64,000 nt of DNA, taken from the NCBI GenBank assembly GCA_021234155.1, contig JAJEKV010000054.1, forward strand, positions 496,001 through 560,000, given 5' to 3'. The position numbers and the translations under genes are program-made. Of this stretch, positions 43,010 to 52,914 are shown piece after piece. The stretch's first letter is position 1, and each line of letters begins with the position of its first letter. This stretch comes from Isoetes taiwanensis. Its lineage: Eukaryota; Streptophyta; Lycopodiopsida; Isoetales; Isoetaceae. A model generated the notes under the pieces. That model ran no database searches. It was not told the origin of the DNA and saw only the letters and a program-made list of their open reading frames with translations.

Positions 43010-43029
43010 CAGACCCGGCAGCGGCGACA
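43010..43029 (-). promoter_or_regulatory. Element B primer-binding site
   Basis: The minus strand reads TGTCGCCGCTGCCGGGTCTG one base from the LTR, differing at position 3 from the TGGCGCCG form in C. Confidence 0.65.
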
Positions 43030-43030
43030 G

Positions 43031-43613
43031 TGTTTGGGGTCTGGGTTCGGGAACTCCTGCAAGACAGCCCTCTGTGAGGACCCTTGGATCTAACAGGAGA
43101 ATCCGGAAGCTATGTCACGCGGGATTTTGCAAGAAAGAACAAGAAAAAGAGAAAAGTGGAACAACAAGAACAATGAGATCACATATATAAGCTTCCTTGA
43201 TGTCAATGAAGATACATGAGCTCTCGCAATAGAGAGAAAACTGAACTGAGACAAGACTCAAAACTCATCTAAAATTCATGTGCTAACTCTACTCATATAT
43301 ATAGTACAATGGCCTTTGGCCCAATATAGACACTTTGTCAGATCTCGGTGCCGACTCCTGGAAGGAGGCCTGATTTGCAGGAATGCTGGCGGTGCCTCTT
43401 GAAAAGCCTGAAATCACGCTGACGTTGACGCAGGCGGTGACAGGCCGTCACTTGTCTGAGCGCCGCCTCTTGTTGACGCCAGGCGTGGTCTTTGTCTGCT
43501 TGGTCTTCTGCTGAGCCTTTGACGACTGACCCGTGCCTGGTTGCGGGCTCTTGGCCTTGACTTGGTCCGTTGTATGCATGAATAGTCCTGTACCAGGAGG
43601 CACAGGACTAACA
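43031..43613 (-). repeat. Element B 5' LTR
   Basis: 583 bp, matching 31907-32501. It ends AGGACTAACA before the TSD GCTAT. Confidence 0.95.
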
Positions 43614-43618
43614 GCTAT

Positions 43619-44496
43619 GGAATTGCTCAGCACCAGAGAAGGGACGCAGTGGTGAAGTGGGGGTGGGATCTTGCACGAACATAAAAGGCTCCTGAGACTC
43701 CTACAGTGGGCTAGGCCTGATAGCCGGTCACGTAGAGGGCGGGGTATGGGTCTGACACTCCCTGGGTGCGGTGGTGTGACCCGTATGGGGCATCCCGTAC
43801 TTTGATGATAAAGTTAGGGGAGTAGGTCGGGTACGGATGCGGGGGTCGCTGATGCGGCACGTATTCTCTAGCTCACCCATGGAACCCCTGCGAACCTGGA
43901 AGGGGACACTTCTCCGACCTGCCTCATCGGACCAGGGAGATGTAACCTGGAGTAGACTCGAAGGGTGGTACCTTGAGTCTGCGTATCCGGAAGGCTATAG
44001 TGATCCCATAGCATGATTCGACTCATCTGCAAAATGTGTACAGGAGGAGCGGATGGAGTGGACAACCCTAGCCGATGTTCTATGCCAGCCAATGCCATGT
44101 CAAGATTCTGTCTGTTGATCTCTTGAGACCCAGCCGTCAGTCGATCCCCATTGGAGTCTGAGCCGGGGCCCGGGGTAGAACCTTGGGTTTGGGGTGTTTT
44201 CTCTAGTATTAAAGGTATCTTCTCTGTGATCATCAGTGGATGGATGTGCCACCCTTCGTGGTGGTTATTTATTATATGATTAGGTTGTATGCTAACTTGT
44301 ATTCACGCTTCCGCAACATAGGAGTCCCATCGAAGGCGTGGGCCGAATGACACCTCCGTGTCCTTCACCGGGCATCTTTTCATAGATGGTCCGAGTTAGA
44401 CGGAGGGCCCTGCTCATGGCGAGTTGGTTGCCGTGGGAGGGGAAAGTCCCCGTATGTATACGTCCGGAGCGCCGTATATGTTCAGGGAGCATCACA
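43619..44496 (+). repeat. Element A 3' LTR, part 2
   Basis: Resumes the LTR at GGAATTGCTCAGC and ends GGGAGCATCACA, followed by the TSD TGTAA. It lacks element F, so it shows the empty site for F near 44034. Confidence 0.93.
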
Positions 44497-44501
44497 TGTA
44501 A

Positions 44502-44616
44502 GGTCTGCCTTTTCGATTTTATCTGGTCCATCTTTGCCTACAGATTTGGGCTCTAGATCGGAGCTTGAAGCATGTCGCTTCTTTACCTCAGCAAGCCGCA
44601 GTTCCCTCGCCTCACC
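44502..44616 (-). pseudogene. 5' part of coiled-coil ORF split by element A
   Basis: The minus-strand frame from about 44616 to 44502 encodes a charged segment with VKKRHASSSDLEPKSVG. It joins in frame to 5323-5052 once A and one TSD copy are removed. A TAA lies immediately upstream (44617-44619), so the start or a splice acceptor is unclear. An Ala/Gly/Lys-rich segment in another frame lies further upstream. Confidence 0.5.
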
Positions 44617-44619
44617 TTA

Positions 44620-45239
44620 CTTCTTGCTTTGCCCCATTTCTTGCTTTGCCCCAGTGCTTGCCGCCATTCTTGCCCGCCATTCTTGCTCGTCTTACTGGCG
44701 CGGAGTTCTTGCTTGCAGTGCCAGCGAACCATACATTATATACAGGAGGTATTAATATTAGTTTTTCTTTTGGAGCCTGCTTATATCTATAATGTGTCCG
44801 CTTTGCTATCAAAAACAATAGTTATTATTTTTCCTCGAGGGGATTGAAGTAATGTTTTTGTGCCTAGACCTTGATCTTGATGTTCTGGATCCATTGCAAC
44901 CCGTTAAAGTTTATGCATAACCTAGTCTTCCCCTTTCTTTACTTAAAGTTTGTTAACTCTTATGGGCAGGATCTCCGACAGCCCAAGCCTCTCAGATTAA
45001 TCAAGGGTGCTCTCTACCTGCTCTCCGCCCAACTAATCCAAGCACTTCTGTGTTTTATCTGCAGTCCGGTCTGTATCCCAAAACCGTCCGCCTCCTTTAC
45101 GCTTTTCTGTCAAAAGACTCTCTGTTTGATCGATTAGGTTCTTACATTTTGTCATATTCTTCTGGCCACCGCTTTCTTCAATGCTCACATGTGGCCCATG
45201 TATCTTGCACCACGTGTACAGGCTGGATTTAACCTGTCA
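44620..45239 (-). repeat. Probable 3' LTR and flank of minus-strand copia
   Basis: In minus orientation an LTR-like start TGACAGGTTAAATCC (45239 downward) follows a polypurine tract GAGGGGGAGAA. The other end of the LTR was not resolved. The rest of this interval has no recognisable gene. Confidence 0.55.
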
Positions 45240-46637
45240 TTCTCCCCCTCAGCCTGTACAACTAGTGATTCCTACCTGCCCCTTCGCAACTTCGAGTTTT
45301 GGCTCAGTGAGAGCCTTGGTCAAGACATCTGCTTGTTGCAATCTAGTAGGAATGTATTTCACATCTATTTCTCCTTTATCTACCTCATCTCAAATGAAAT
45401 GGTGATGGATCTCTATATGTTTAGTACGTGAATGACATACCGGATTTTTACTCATTGCTATCCCGCTCTTGTTGTCACAATAAATTGTTGTAGCTCCTGC
45501 ACATGATTTTTCTAACTCCTTGAGCATTCTTCGCAGCCAAATGATTTCTGATGCTGCCAGAGATACTGCCACATACTCTACTTCTGCACTGGACTTCGCA
45601 ACACATTCTTTCTTTTTGCTCGTCCAAGATATTGCTGTATCTTCAAGTTTACAGAGATACTCGGATGTTGACTTTCTATCATCAATGTCTCCTCCCCAAT
45701 CCGCATCTGCATATCCAACCAATTTGTTTTCCATGTTCCTTCTAAAGCACAGACCGTGAGTTAAGGTACCTTTCAGGTACCTAAGGACCCTCTTCGCGGC
45801 TACCTAATGCTCCTTTCCAGGATTGTTCATAAATCTGCTTAGAAGATTAACGACATAAGTGATGTCCGGCCTTGTGCTATTTGCAGCATACAACAGACTC
45901 CCCACTAATGGTCTGTAGGGTCTGGCTACCATTTCTTCCTTCTCCTCATGTGTTTTTGGGCACATTTTCCCTGATATTCTTGTTCCTGGAGCTATTGGTG
46001 TTTTTGCAGCATTACAATCCACCATCCTGAATTTGACTAGCATTTTCTTGATGTATTGCTCCTGGGTGAGGGACAGTACCCCTTGCTTCCTATCTCTTCT
46101 GACTTCCATTCCTAATAGCTTTTGGAGATCTCCAAGATCAGTCATCTGAAAGCGACTTCTCAGCAACAATTTGCATTTGTCTAGAAGAACTTTGTCATTG
46201 CTGGCAATGACGCAATCATCAACATATAAGGCCATTATTAGGCACTTACTCCCTTCCTTCTTCATGTAAAGGTTACCTTCGGTTTTTAATTTGACAAGTC
46301 CACTAGCAACCAAAAAATTGTTTATGCATAAGTACCACTGCCTAGATGCTTGTCTAAGTCCATAAATAGCCTTTTTCAACTTGCATACCAAATCATCACC
46401 TTGCTCATACCCATAGGGCTGCTCCATATAAATCTCTTCTTCTAACTCTCCATTCAAGAAGGCAGTCTTGACGTCCATGTGACTCAACTCCATGTCATTA
46501 TGTACTGCAATTGCTATAAGGACTCTCAAACTAGTCATTTTAACAATGGGTGAAAATGTGTCTTTGTAATCTACACCTTCGAGCTGTGTATACCCTTTAG
46601 CAACTAGCCGAGCTTTATACCTTTCTATTGATCCATC
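45240..46637 (-). pseudogene. Ty1/copia RT-RNase H (3' part), interrupted by element D
   Basis: Minus-strand copia pol. From 46637 down: [13 protein letters not shown], then [31 protein letters not shown], the catalytic [10 protein letters not shown] (about 46225) and [16 protein letters not shown]. Copia RNase H is seen as GYADADWGGDIDDRKSTS, SSAEVEYVAV and IYCDNKSGI. An amber at about 45804 follows NNPGKEH, where TGG (Trp) or CAG is plausible, and another stop lies at 45390. A polypurine tract follows at 45240-45253. The 5' half should lie beyond D, outside the window. It is a separate copy from the plus-strand copia at 2.3 kb. Confidence 0.92.
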
Positions 46638-47230
46638 TGTTTAGGGTCTGGGTTCGGGAACTCCTGCAAGACAGCCCTCTGTGAGGACCCTTGGATCTAA
46701 CAGGAGAAATCCGGGAGCTATGTCACGCGGGATTTGCAAGAAAAGAACAAGACAAAGAGAACAGAACAAAAGAGAACAATGAAATCGCAATAATGAGAAC
46801 AACTTCCTTGATGTCAATGAAGATACATAAGCTCTCGCAATCGAGAGAAAACTGAAGTGAGACAAGACTCAAAACTCATCTAAAACTCATGTGCCAGCTC
46901 TACTCATATATATAGTACAATGGCCTTTGGCCCAATATAGACACTCAGACTGATCTCGGTGCCGACTCCTGGAAGGAGGCCTGATTTGCGGGAATGCTGG
47001 CGGTGCCACTTGAAGTGCCTGAAATCACGCTGACGCTGGCGCGGGCGGTGACGGGCCGTCACTTGTCAGAGCGCCTCCTCTTGACGCCAGGCGTGGTCTT
47101 TGTCTGCATGGTCTGCTTGGTCTTCTGCTGGGCCTTTGACGACTGACCTGTGCCTGGTTGTGACTCCTTAGCCTTGACTTGGTCCGTCGTATGCATGAAT
47201 AGTCCTGTACCAGGAGGCACAGGACTAACA
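46638..47230 (-). repeat. Element D 3' LTR
   Basis: 593 bp. In plus coordinates it starts TGTTTAGGGTCTGGG and ends AGGACTAACA, followed by CTCCCCCCC (polypurine tract complement). It has the same TATA-like element (near 46908) and the same embedded C-terminus of the extra ORF. Confidence 0.95.
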
Positions 47231-50200
47231 CTCCCCCCCACCAAACGACACTCAGGGTGAAGAAATGGAGGAAGTGATTCCGATGGCGGGAATCCAGCAG
47301 TTTGAAAATGATCCTCACGGGAATGAGGACGGGCTCCATTATGGTAAGAGCCAATGAGGTCCTGGCGTGTTTGAAGAGCATCAGGAGTGTTGAGCCCAAG
47401 GGCAGGATCTGCATCAATGAGGAATTGAGAGTGCACCATGTCTTCCAGGGCAGCATGGGCTTCCGAAAGGAACGAACTGGCACTCCATGAGAAGACAGGT
47501 CTGAAGACCAAAGACACTAATGCTGGCATTCGGGTTGCAATAAAAGATGGGACGCTGCCGATTTAAGGAGCTTACCAGGATGCATTTGAGAGCAGCACAG
47601 AAGCCAGCTTGACGGTGAACTGAAGGGTCTGGTGAGGTGGCTGCATTCTGCAAGAAGGTATCAAGGTCATGAAGAGCATCAGCGGGCCGTTGCCAACCAC
47701 GCTCATTAGCAATATAGATCCAATTTGCAGTGTGATCCAAGGTGGCACCATCTTCCCACTCAGAGCGTCTGACAAAACGGGGATCCCACCGAAGATCCGT
47801 CGAGATCTGGGGAGGAGTCCACCCTGCGTGGCCGTCCATAACCTTCGTCCAAAATGGAAGATGCCAGTCGGAGGTGAGAAACCGTGGGCGTGGAGGGACA
47901 CCCAGTGAAGCATATGGAGAGGGAGCCATGCCCGTGGGCGTGGGCTGCTGAGCCTGCTCCCTGAATTCACGTACAAGGGTGGGATCAAGAGCTTTGCACC
48001 ACCGCTCCCACTCAGAAGTAGAGAGCTGAGTATAGACAGGAGGACTATCCCATCCCGTGGGTATTGTCTTGCTATCCAAAAGGGCACGCAATTGATTGTA
48101 GCCTGCCAAATGCTGCATATAAACTTGAGCAAACGGAAGATCCTCAGGATGCCCAAGATTCTTCCGCACCTGTTCCAATGTTTCGGCTTGCCAGAGAGGT
48201 AAATGATGAGCAAGCTCGGGCATGTACTCCTGATGAAGAGCATGAGTCCGATCATGATCTGACAGATAGGGGTTGTTATCCAAGAGCAACTAGTGAGCCT
48301 GTGAGTCACCCTGAAAGTTCTGATGGGGCCCATCACGAAATTTGTCCTGTATATCAGCCAGATAGAAGTCATGGAGAATGTACGCCATCGGCTGAACAAC
48401 TCTAAGGGTGATCAAATCCGGGTCTTCACAGTGAATGAGGTCGAAGACTAAAAGGGCACAAAGTAAACCTTTGTCTTCAACGGAGAGGTCTGGCCAAATC
48501 CGAAGAAAATCCTCAGTGCGCATGTGGGCATCAATCTGACCATTTGCCGCGTACCACTTGAAAAGAAAGAGGTGGCGTCGGGCGACCACATAATCGAGAT
48601 AACTGGAAGGAGTGGCGAAATCCACAGACTGGTGGAGAGCGAGATTAAGGTAGCCGTCTTGTTTAGTTTGGGCCTCTTTGGCAGACTGGACAGCTTGCTG
48701 GAGTTGATTTTCAAGATCGCGGATCCGGTTGTCCTTGTCTAACAGAAGACGTGACTGATCACGGACCCGTTTCTGAGGAAGCGTGGCGTGGGAAGAGGAT
48801 TGCCCAGGGGTATGGAGTCGAAGCTTGGCAATCTCTGCATCATCAAGGAGCTTTTGCTTCTGGGCCGCCGTGAGTTGATCTTGGAGAGGCGTGAGCTGAC
48901 TGGTCAGCGTGGAAAGCTGAGCTTCCAAGGAGGCTATTTAAGCGTCACGTGCTGTAAGGGCATGGGCTTGAGTGGTGTAATTCTGAGAAAGCTCTGTGTA
49001 CAGCGTGGTAAGCTTAGCAATGTCGTTATCCTTGTCAGCCAAAAGAGTTTCTTTTGGACCTGGTCCAACAATTCCTGAATGGTAGTTTGTAACTGAGCCT
49101 GCTGATCAGCAAGCAGGCTGTTCTGATCGTGGGCATTCTTGAGATCCTCACGGGCACGTAAAAAAGCTTCGTGCTTTTCTTGAAGCTTTTCCTCCAGAGT
49201 GTGAACTTGCGTGGTAGCAGCTTGAAGGTCTCTGTGAACCGCATCTGAGGTCTCTAGAGACGCTTGAACCCCATTCATGAGAGCTTCCTGGGATTCTTGC
49301 AACTTGAGAGCAGCAGCCTGAACATCCTGCTGATATTGATACAGAAGCTGGCGAGGATGTGGAGGTGGAGGGGGCTGCTGTTGCCGTGTTTGTGACGTTT
49401 GAGAGACATGATGAGAATCAGAAGGCACTGATTTCGTGGAGGAAGAAGAGACTGTGACATGCGAGGTGTTGCGTTGATCATGAACTGGAGAAGAAGGGCG
49501 TGAAGGTGCAGCCTGTTGAGTATGAGGAAGGGAATGAAGGGACCGCTGAGTGGAGGCATGAGAAACAGAAGGTGACACAGGAACAGGAAGATAATGACGG
49601 ATGAGAGCTTGAAGATGGCCACCCACCGAAACTTCAAAAACAGAGGAGGGGGCAGCCCGAAGGCGATCTACTTCCTGAAGGAGTCTGTAAAACAACATTT
49701 GTGGCCAATCAAGAAAGTGAGTGGAGCAGACGGCCGTGATAACAACATTGTAGAACGGTTTATTGATATGGGTGTTCTTGATAGAATACCCAAGCAATTT
49801 GCGCCATAGAAACTTGACAAAAGTATCATGGGGCTTTGCAATATTTGTGAGGCGATGCATGCTTGCTTGATAAGGAACAGCACCAAACTCAGTGACATCT
49901 ATGTCCTGTAAAGCAGCCCAAGACAAAGAAGGTTTTTGCAAAGGAATATGGAATACCTCAGAAATCAGGTGCTGAGTAAGCAAGATAGTGGTGCCATCGA
50001 CCACAGTAGCATAGCCTTCCGGGCTGTTGACGACATGCGCAACGAACTGCTTCAATTGGTCTGGATTTGGTGCAGGGAGGTCCATTTGTGAGAATTTAAA
50101 AAGCTTCTGGCGTTCCGCGACTTCACGACTCGGGCCAACGAGGGCGTCCCGAAAGGTGGGCGTCAAGAAAGACACAGACTCAAAAAGAGCCGGATCCCTT

Positions 50201-50244
50201 GGAGTAGAAGCTTGAAGGGTAGGAAATTTGGGTGCAGTAGCCAT
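47059..50244 (-). pseudogene. Extra ORF of element D (broken copy)
   Basis: ATG at 50244 in GCCATGG context. The same domain order as in C: N-terminal region (DGTTILLTQHLISEVFHIP), Gln/Pro-rich linker, long coiled coil, Trp-rich C-terminal domain and an end VKRRRSDK inside the LTR (stop at 47059). Two frameshifts (about 49060 and 47470) and two nonsense codons (about 48931 and 48290) break it. The breaks differ from those in C, so the common ancestor had an intact ORF. Confidence 0.85.
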
Positions 50245-50710
50245 GGCGAAGAGCGTCGGAGAGGAACCGGAAGGATTGTCTTGAGAAGGCGGAGAGCGGA
50301 GAGCGGAAGACGAAAACACAGATAGGCGAAAAGGTTTTAGGGCGCACAAGTGTTGGCGAAGGGGCATGATGAGGATGAACCGGCAACCGTTGATGATGCC
50401 AGGTGGCGACAGATGCGACAGAGGCGATTGAGAGGCAAAATTTTGGCTAAGTCCCCAAACGGTAAAGGGAGAAGCAATGAACGGTGGCGATGAGACGTAA
50501 GGGAATGATCTGACGTGACAGTTGGCAAAAGGACACCCATTAATGTGCGACGGGCGTAAAAAGAAGGAATGGCATTGAATGCTGGCAACTCGAAGTGGGA
50601 TATCATTAAAACGAAAGTGTCAGAAGGTACCATGGATAGATATGCGGCGGGAGAAAAGATTCTGGAATTAGAAAGAGCCTTGCATTGTGAACACGTTGGC
50701 GAATTCTCTG

Positions 50711-50752
50711 ATTGGTCCACGTCGACAGGGAGGTCCTCAGGTGGCTATATAA
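50711..50752 (+). promoter_or_regulatory. CCAAT/TATA promoter of the antisense gene (D)
   Basis: Inverted CCAAT (ATTGG, 50711-50715) and TATATAA (50746-50752), in the same spacing as in C. Confidence 0.65.
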
Positions 50753-50782
50753 GACGAACACTTGATGAAGCTAAGACACCCG

Positions 50783-51049
50783 ATGGTGCTCAGTATGTCT
50801 GCTGCTGGACTTCACGACAAGTGCACCATGCCGTCGAACTGTCTTGAATGGATAACATGCAAGATGGACTGCTTGGACCTGTGGAGGTGCCACAACCGTG
50901 GCATTCCCATGGATGGGTGTTGTGCAGGGATGGCTGAGCATCCCGATCCCCATACCAACGGGATGGAGGTGGTGATTCATCTGCGCTGGAATCCGGAGCA
51001 GAACTGATACCATATCCTCCGCATCACCTCTGCTCCCAACCCGGAGTAG
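50783..51049 (+). CDS. Antisense small Cys-rich protein (copy in D)
   Basis: Counterpart of 23904-24170. It starts at ATG 50783 or 50795 and keeps the Cys that C shows (DKCTMPSNC, WITCKMDC, LWRCHN), with one extra Cys (DGCC for DGWC). A TGA replaces Trp at 51005-51007, 14 codons before the shared end YHILRITSAPNPE. Most differences from C are silent. This copy would make a slightly shortened protein. Confidence 0.7.
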
Positions 51050-51069
51050 ATGGTGTTAAAATTTAGGAT

Positions 51070-51145
51070 TTTGTATATAGGGCGCTCAGCCCGTTTTTGT
51101 AAATAGGGCTCTGCCCATAGCGGAAATAGATGGGCTCTGCTCACA
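51070..51145. terminator. GC hairpins between convergent genes (D)
   Basis: GGGCGCTCAGCCC, AGGGCTCTGCCC and a third partly decayed GGGCTCTGCTC, equivalent to the set in C. Confidence 0.45.
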
Positions 51146-52914
51146 TTTTGTAAAAATATCACCTCGATAATATAAATATGCCGCGTTTTTAGTCACTATC
51201 TGTTGTGTCTGTGTCTGGAACTGCATCTGGTGGATGATTGTCACTTTCGGTTGTATGAAATTGTTTGAGGCGAAAGCCATTAACCAGAGTAGGTAATGGA
51301 GTCCCATCTAGTTCAGCAAGCTTGAAAACACTGGGTTGCACCACTTGAACAATTTGGTAAGGATCAAGCCATCGAAACTTTAACTTGCCCGGAAAAGTTT
51401 TGTAACGTGAATCATAAAGAACAACCAAATCTCCTTCTTTGAATGTTTTAGTCTTAAGACGTTTGTCATGTAATGATTTCTGTAACTGTTGGCCATGAAG
51501 AACACGAATGTAAGCATCTCGCCGGAGTTCATCCAACTGTTCCAATTGATAAAACCGTTCCTTGAGTGCAGCAGGAGGATTATGTGCTGTAGCAAGTTGA
51601 AAACGGAGAGTTGGAAGAATATATTCAAAAGGCATGAGAGCTTCTTGACCATAAACCAATTTGAAAGGAGTGTGGCCAGTGGCGATTTTGAAACTGGTGT
51701 TGGCGATTTTGAAACTGGTGTTGTAAGCCCAAAGAACAGTAGGCAGCTTGTCTTGCCAATCTGTGCGAGAAGCGTCACAAATTTTCTTTAGAACAGTGAT
51801 GAGAGTTTTGTTGGTACTTTCAGCCAAGCCATTTCCTTGAGGATAATAGGGTGTACTCTTCCGGTGTTGGATGCGAAGATAATCCGTCAGCTCTTTGATG
51901 GTATGATTGACAAAATGCACGCCACGATCACTAACAAGTTCCGTGGGACAACCAAAACGCGTGATGATGTGCGTGTAGAGAACCCTTGCGGTGCTGGCAG
52001 CAGTGTTGTCTGGAAGTGCGCAAGCTTCTGCCCATTTGGTAGCATAGTCCGTGATGACCAAAATATAGCGGGCACGGGTGTGCCGCACCGGTGGGTCCAT
52101 GGGCCCCACAAAATCCATTCCCCATTTGCTGAAGGAATGTGGCGTGGCGACCGGCGTCAATGGAAGAGCGTCACGGGCCGTGGGCTTTCCCACACGCTGA
52201 CAGACGTCACACGTGCGAGCATAAGCGTAGGCATCTTTGAAGAGCGTGGGCCAGAAGTATCCTGCCAAAAGAATTTTGCGTGCCGTAGCGTCACCACTAA
52301 AATGACCACCACCAAGCCCATCGTGGGCTTGTCGAACAATATCGGACACCTCATGAGGGAGAACACAACGAGGGAGGACCATGTCTTTACCGCGTTTGTA
52401 CAGATGGCCAGCAACCATAGTGTAGTCACGAACTTCTCTGAGAAATTGACGGCGTCGGATCTTCGTAAGGAACAGCACCAGTGAGAAGATATTGCTGAAA
52501 GTTGTGAAACCAATGGGGCGTGGCCGTGACCAGGAATAATTGAGCGTCTGGAAAGGCGTCAGAAACACCCGTGGAGGGATCATCCGTGTGGATGCGTGAA
52601 AGATAATCAGGCACCACATGAGACTTGCCGGCCTTATGAACAATTTCAAAAGGAGCAAATTCTTGCAGAAGAAGGACCCAACGAGCAATTCTGCCCGTGG
52701 GCGTGACTTTGTTGATCAAATATAGAAGAGCTTGATGGTCAACAAAGAATTTGATGTGGCTGCCCAACAAGTAATGACGGAAACGTTGGACACAGAAAAC
52801 TAAACCCAAGGCTTCACGTTCCGTGGCAGAATAGTTGCGCTCGGCAGGATTGAGTTTCCGACTGGCATAGCGGATTGGTTTATCCGTGGTTTCATCATAG
52901 GCCTGAGAGAGAAC

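Larger units (their letters stand above)
31907..43613 (-). mobile_element. Element B: Ty3/gypsy, same family as C, internally deleted
   Basis: LTRs of 595 and 583 bp and the TSD GCTAT define the insertion in the 3' LTR of A. The extra ORF, the antisense gene and the integrase C-terminus are missing: sequence jumps near 32640 from the LTR-proximal region to mid-integrase. A 4.6-kb CACTA-like element (33364-37952) and a 247-bp MITE (38089-38335) are nested inside. Gag-protease is almost intact. Confidence 0.95.
5324..44496 (+). mobile_element. Element A: Ty3/gypsy chromovirus with extra histone-containing ORFs
   Basis: The LTRs begin TGTGACGTTCC and the 5' copy ends GGAACGTCACA, an inverted terminal pair. 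The TSD TGTAA is at 5319-5323 and 44497-44501. Order on the plus strand is 5' LTR, Met-tRNA-like primer site, three extra ORFs (10.7-14.4 kb), gag-protease, RT-RNase H-integrase-chromodomain, polypurine tract and 3' LTR. After subtracting nested elements F, C and B with their TSDs, the element is about 13.1 kb with LTRs of about 1.55 kb. Both LTR copies are very similar over the stretches compared. Coding regions carry one clear gag-pol frameshift and several amber codons, so this copy is defective but not old. Confidence 0.95.
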
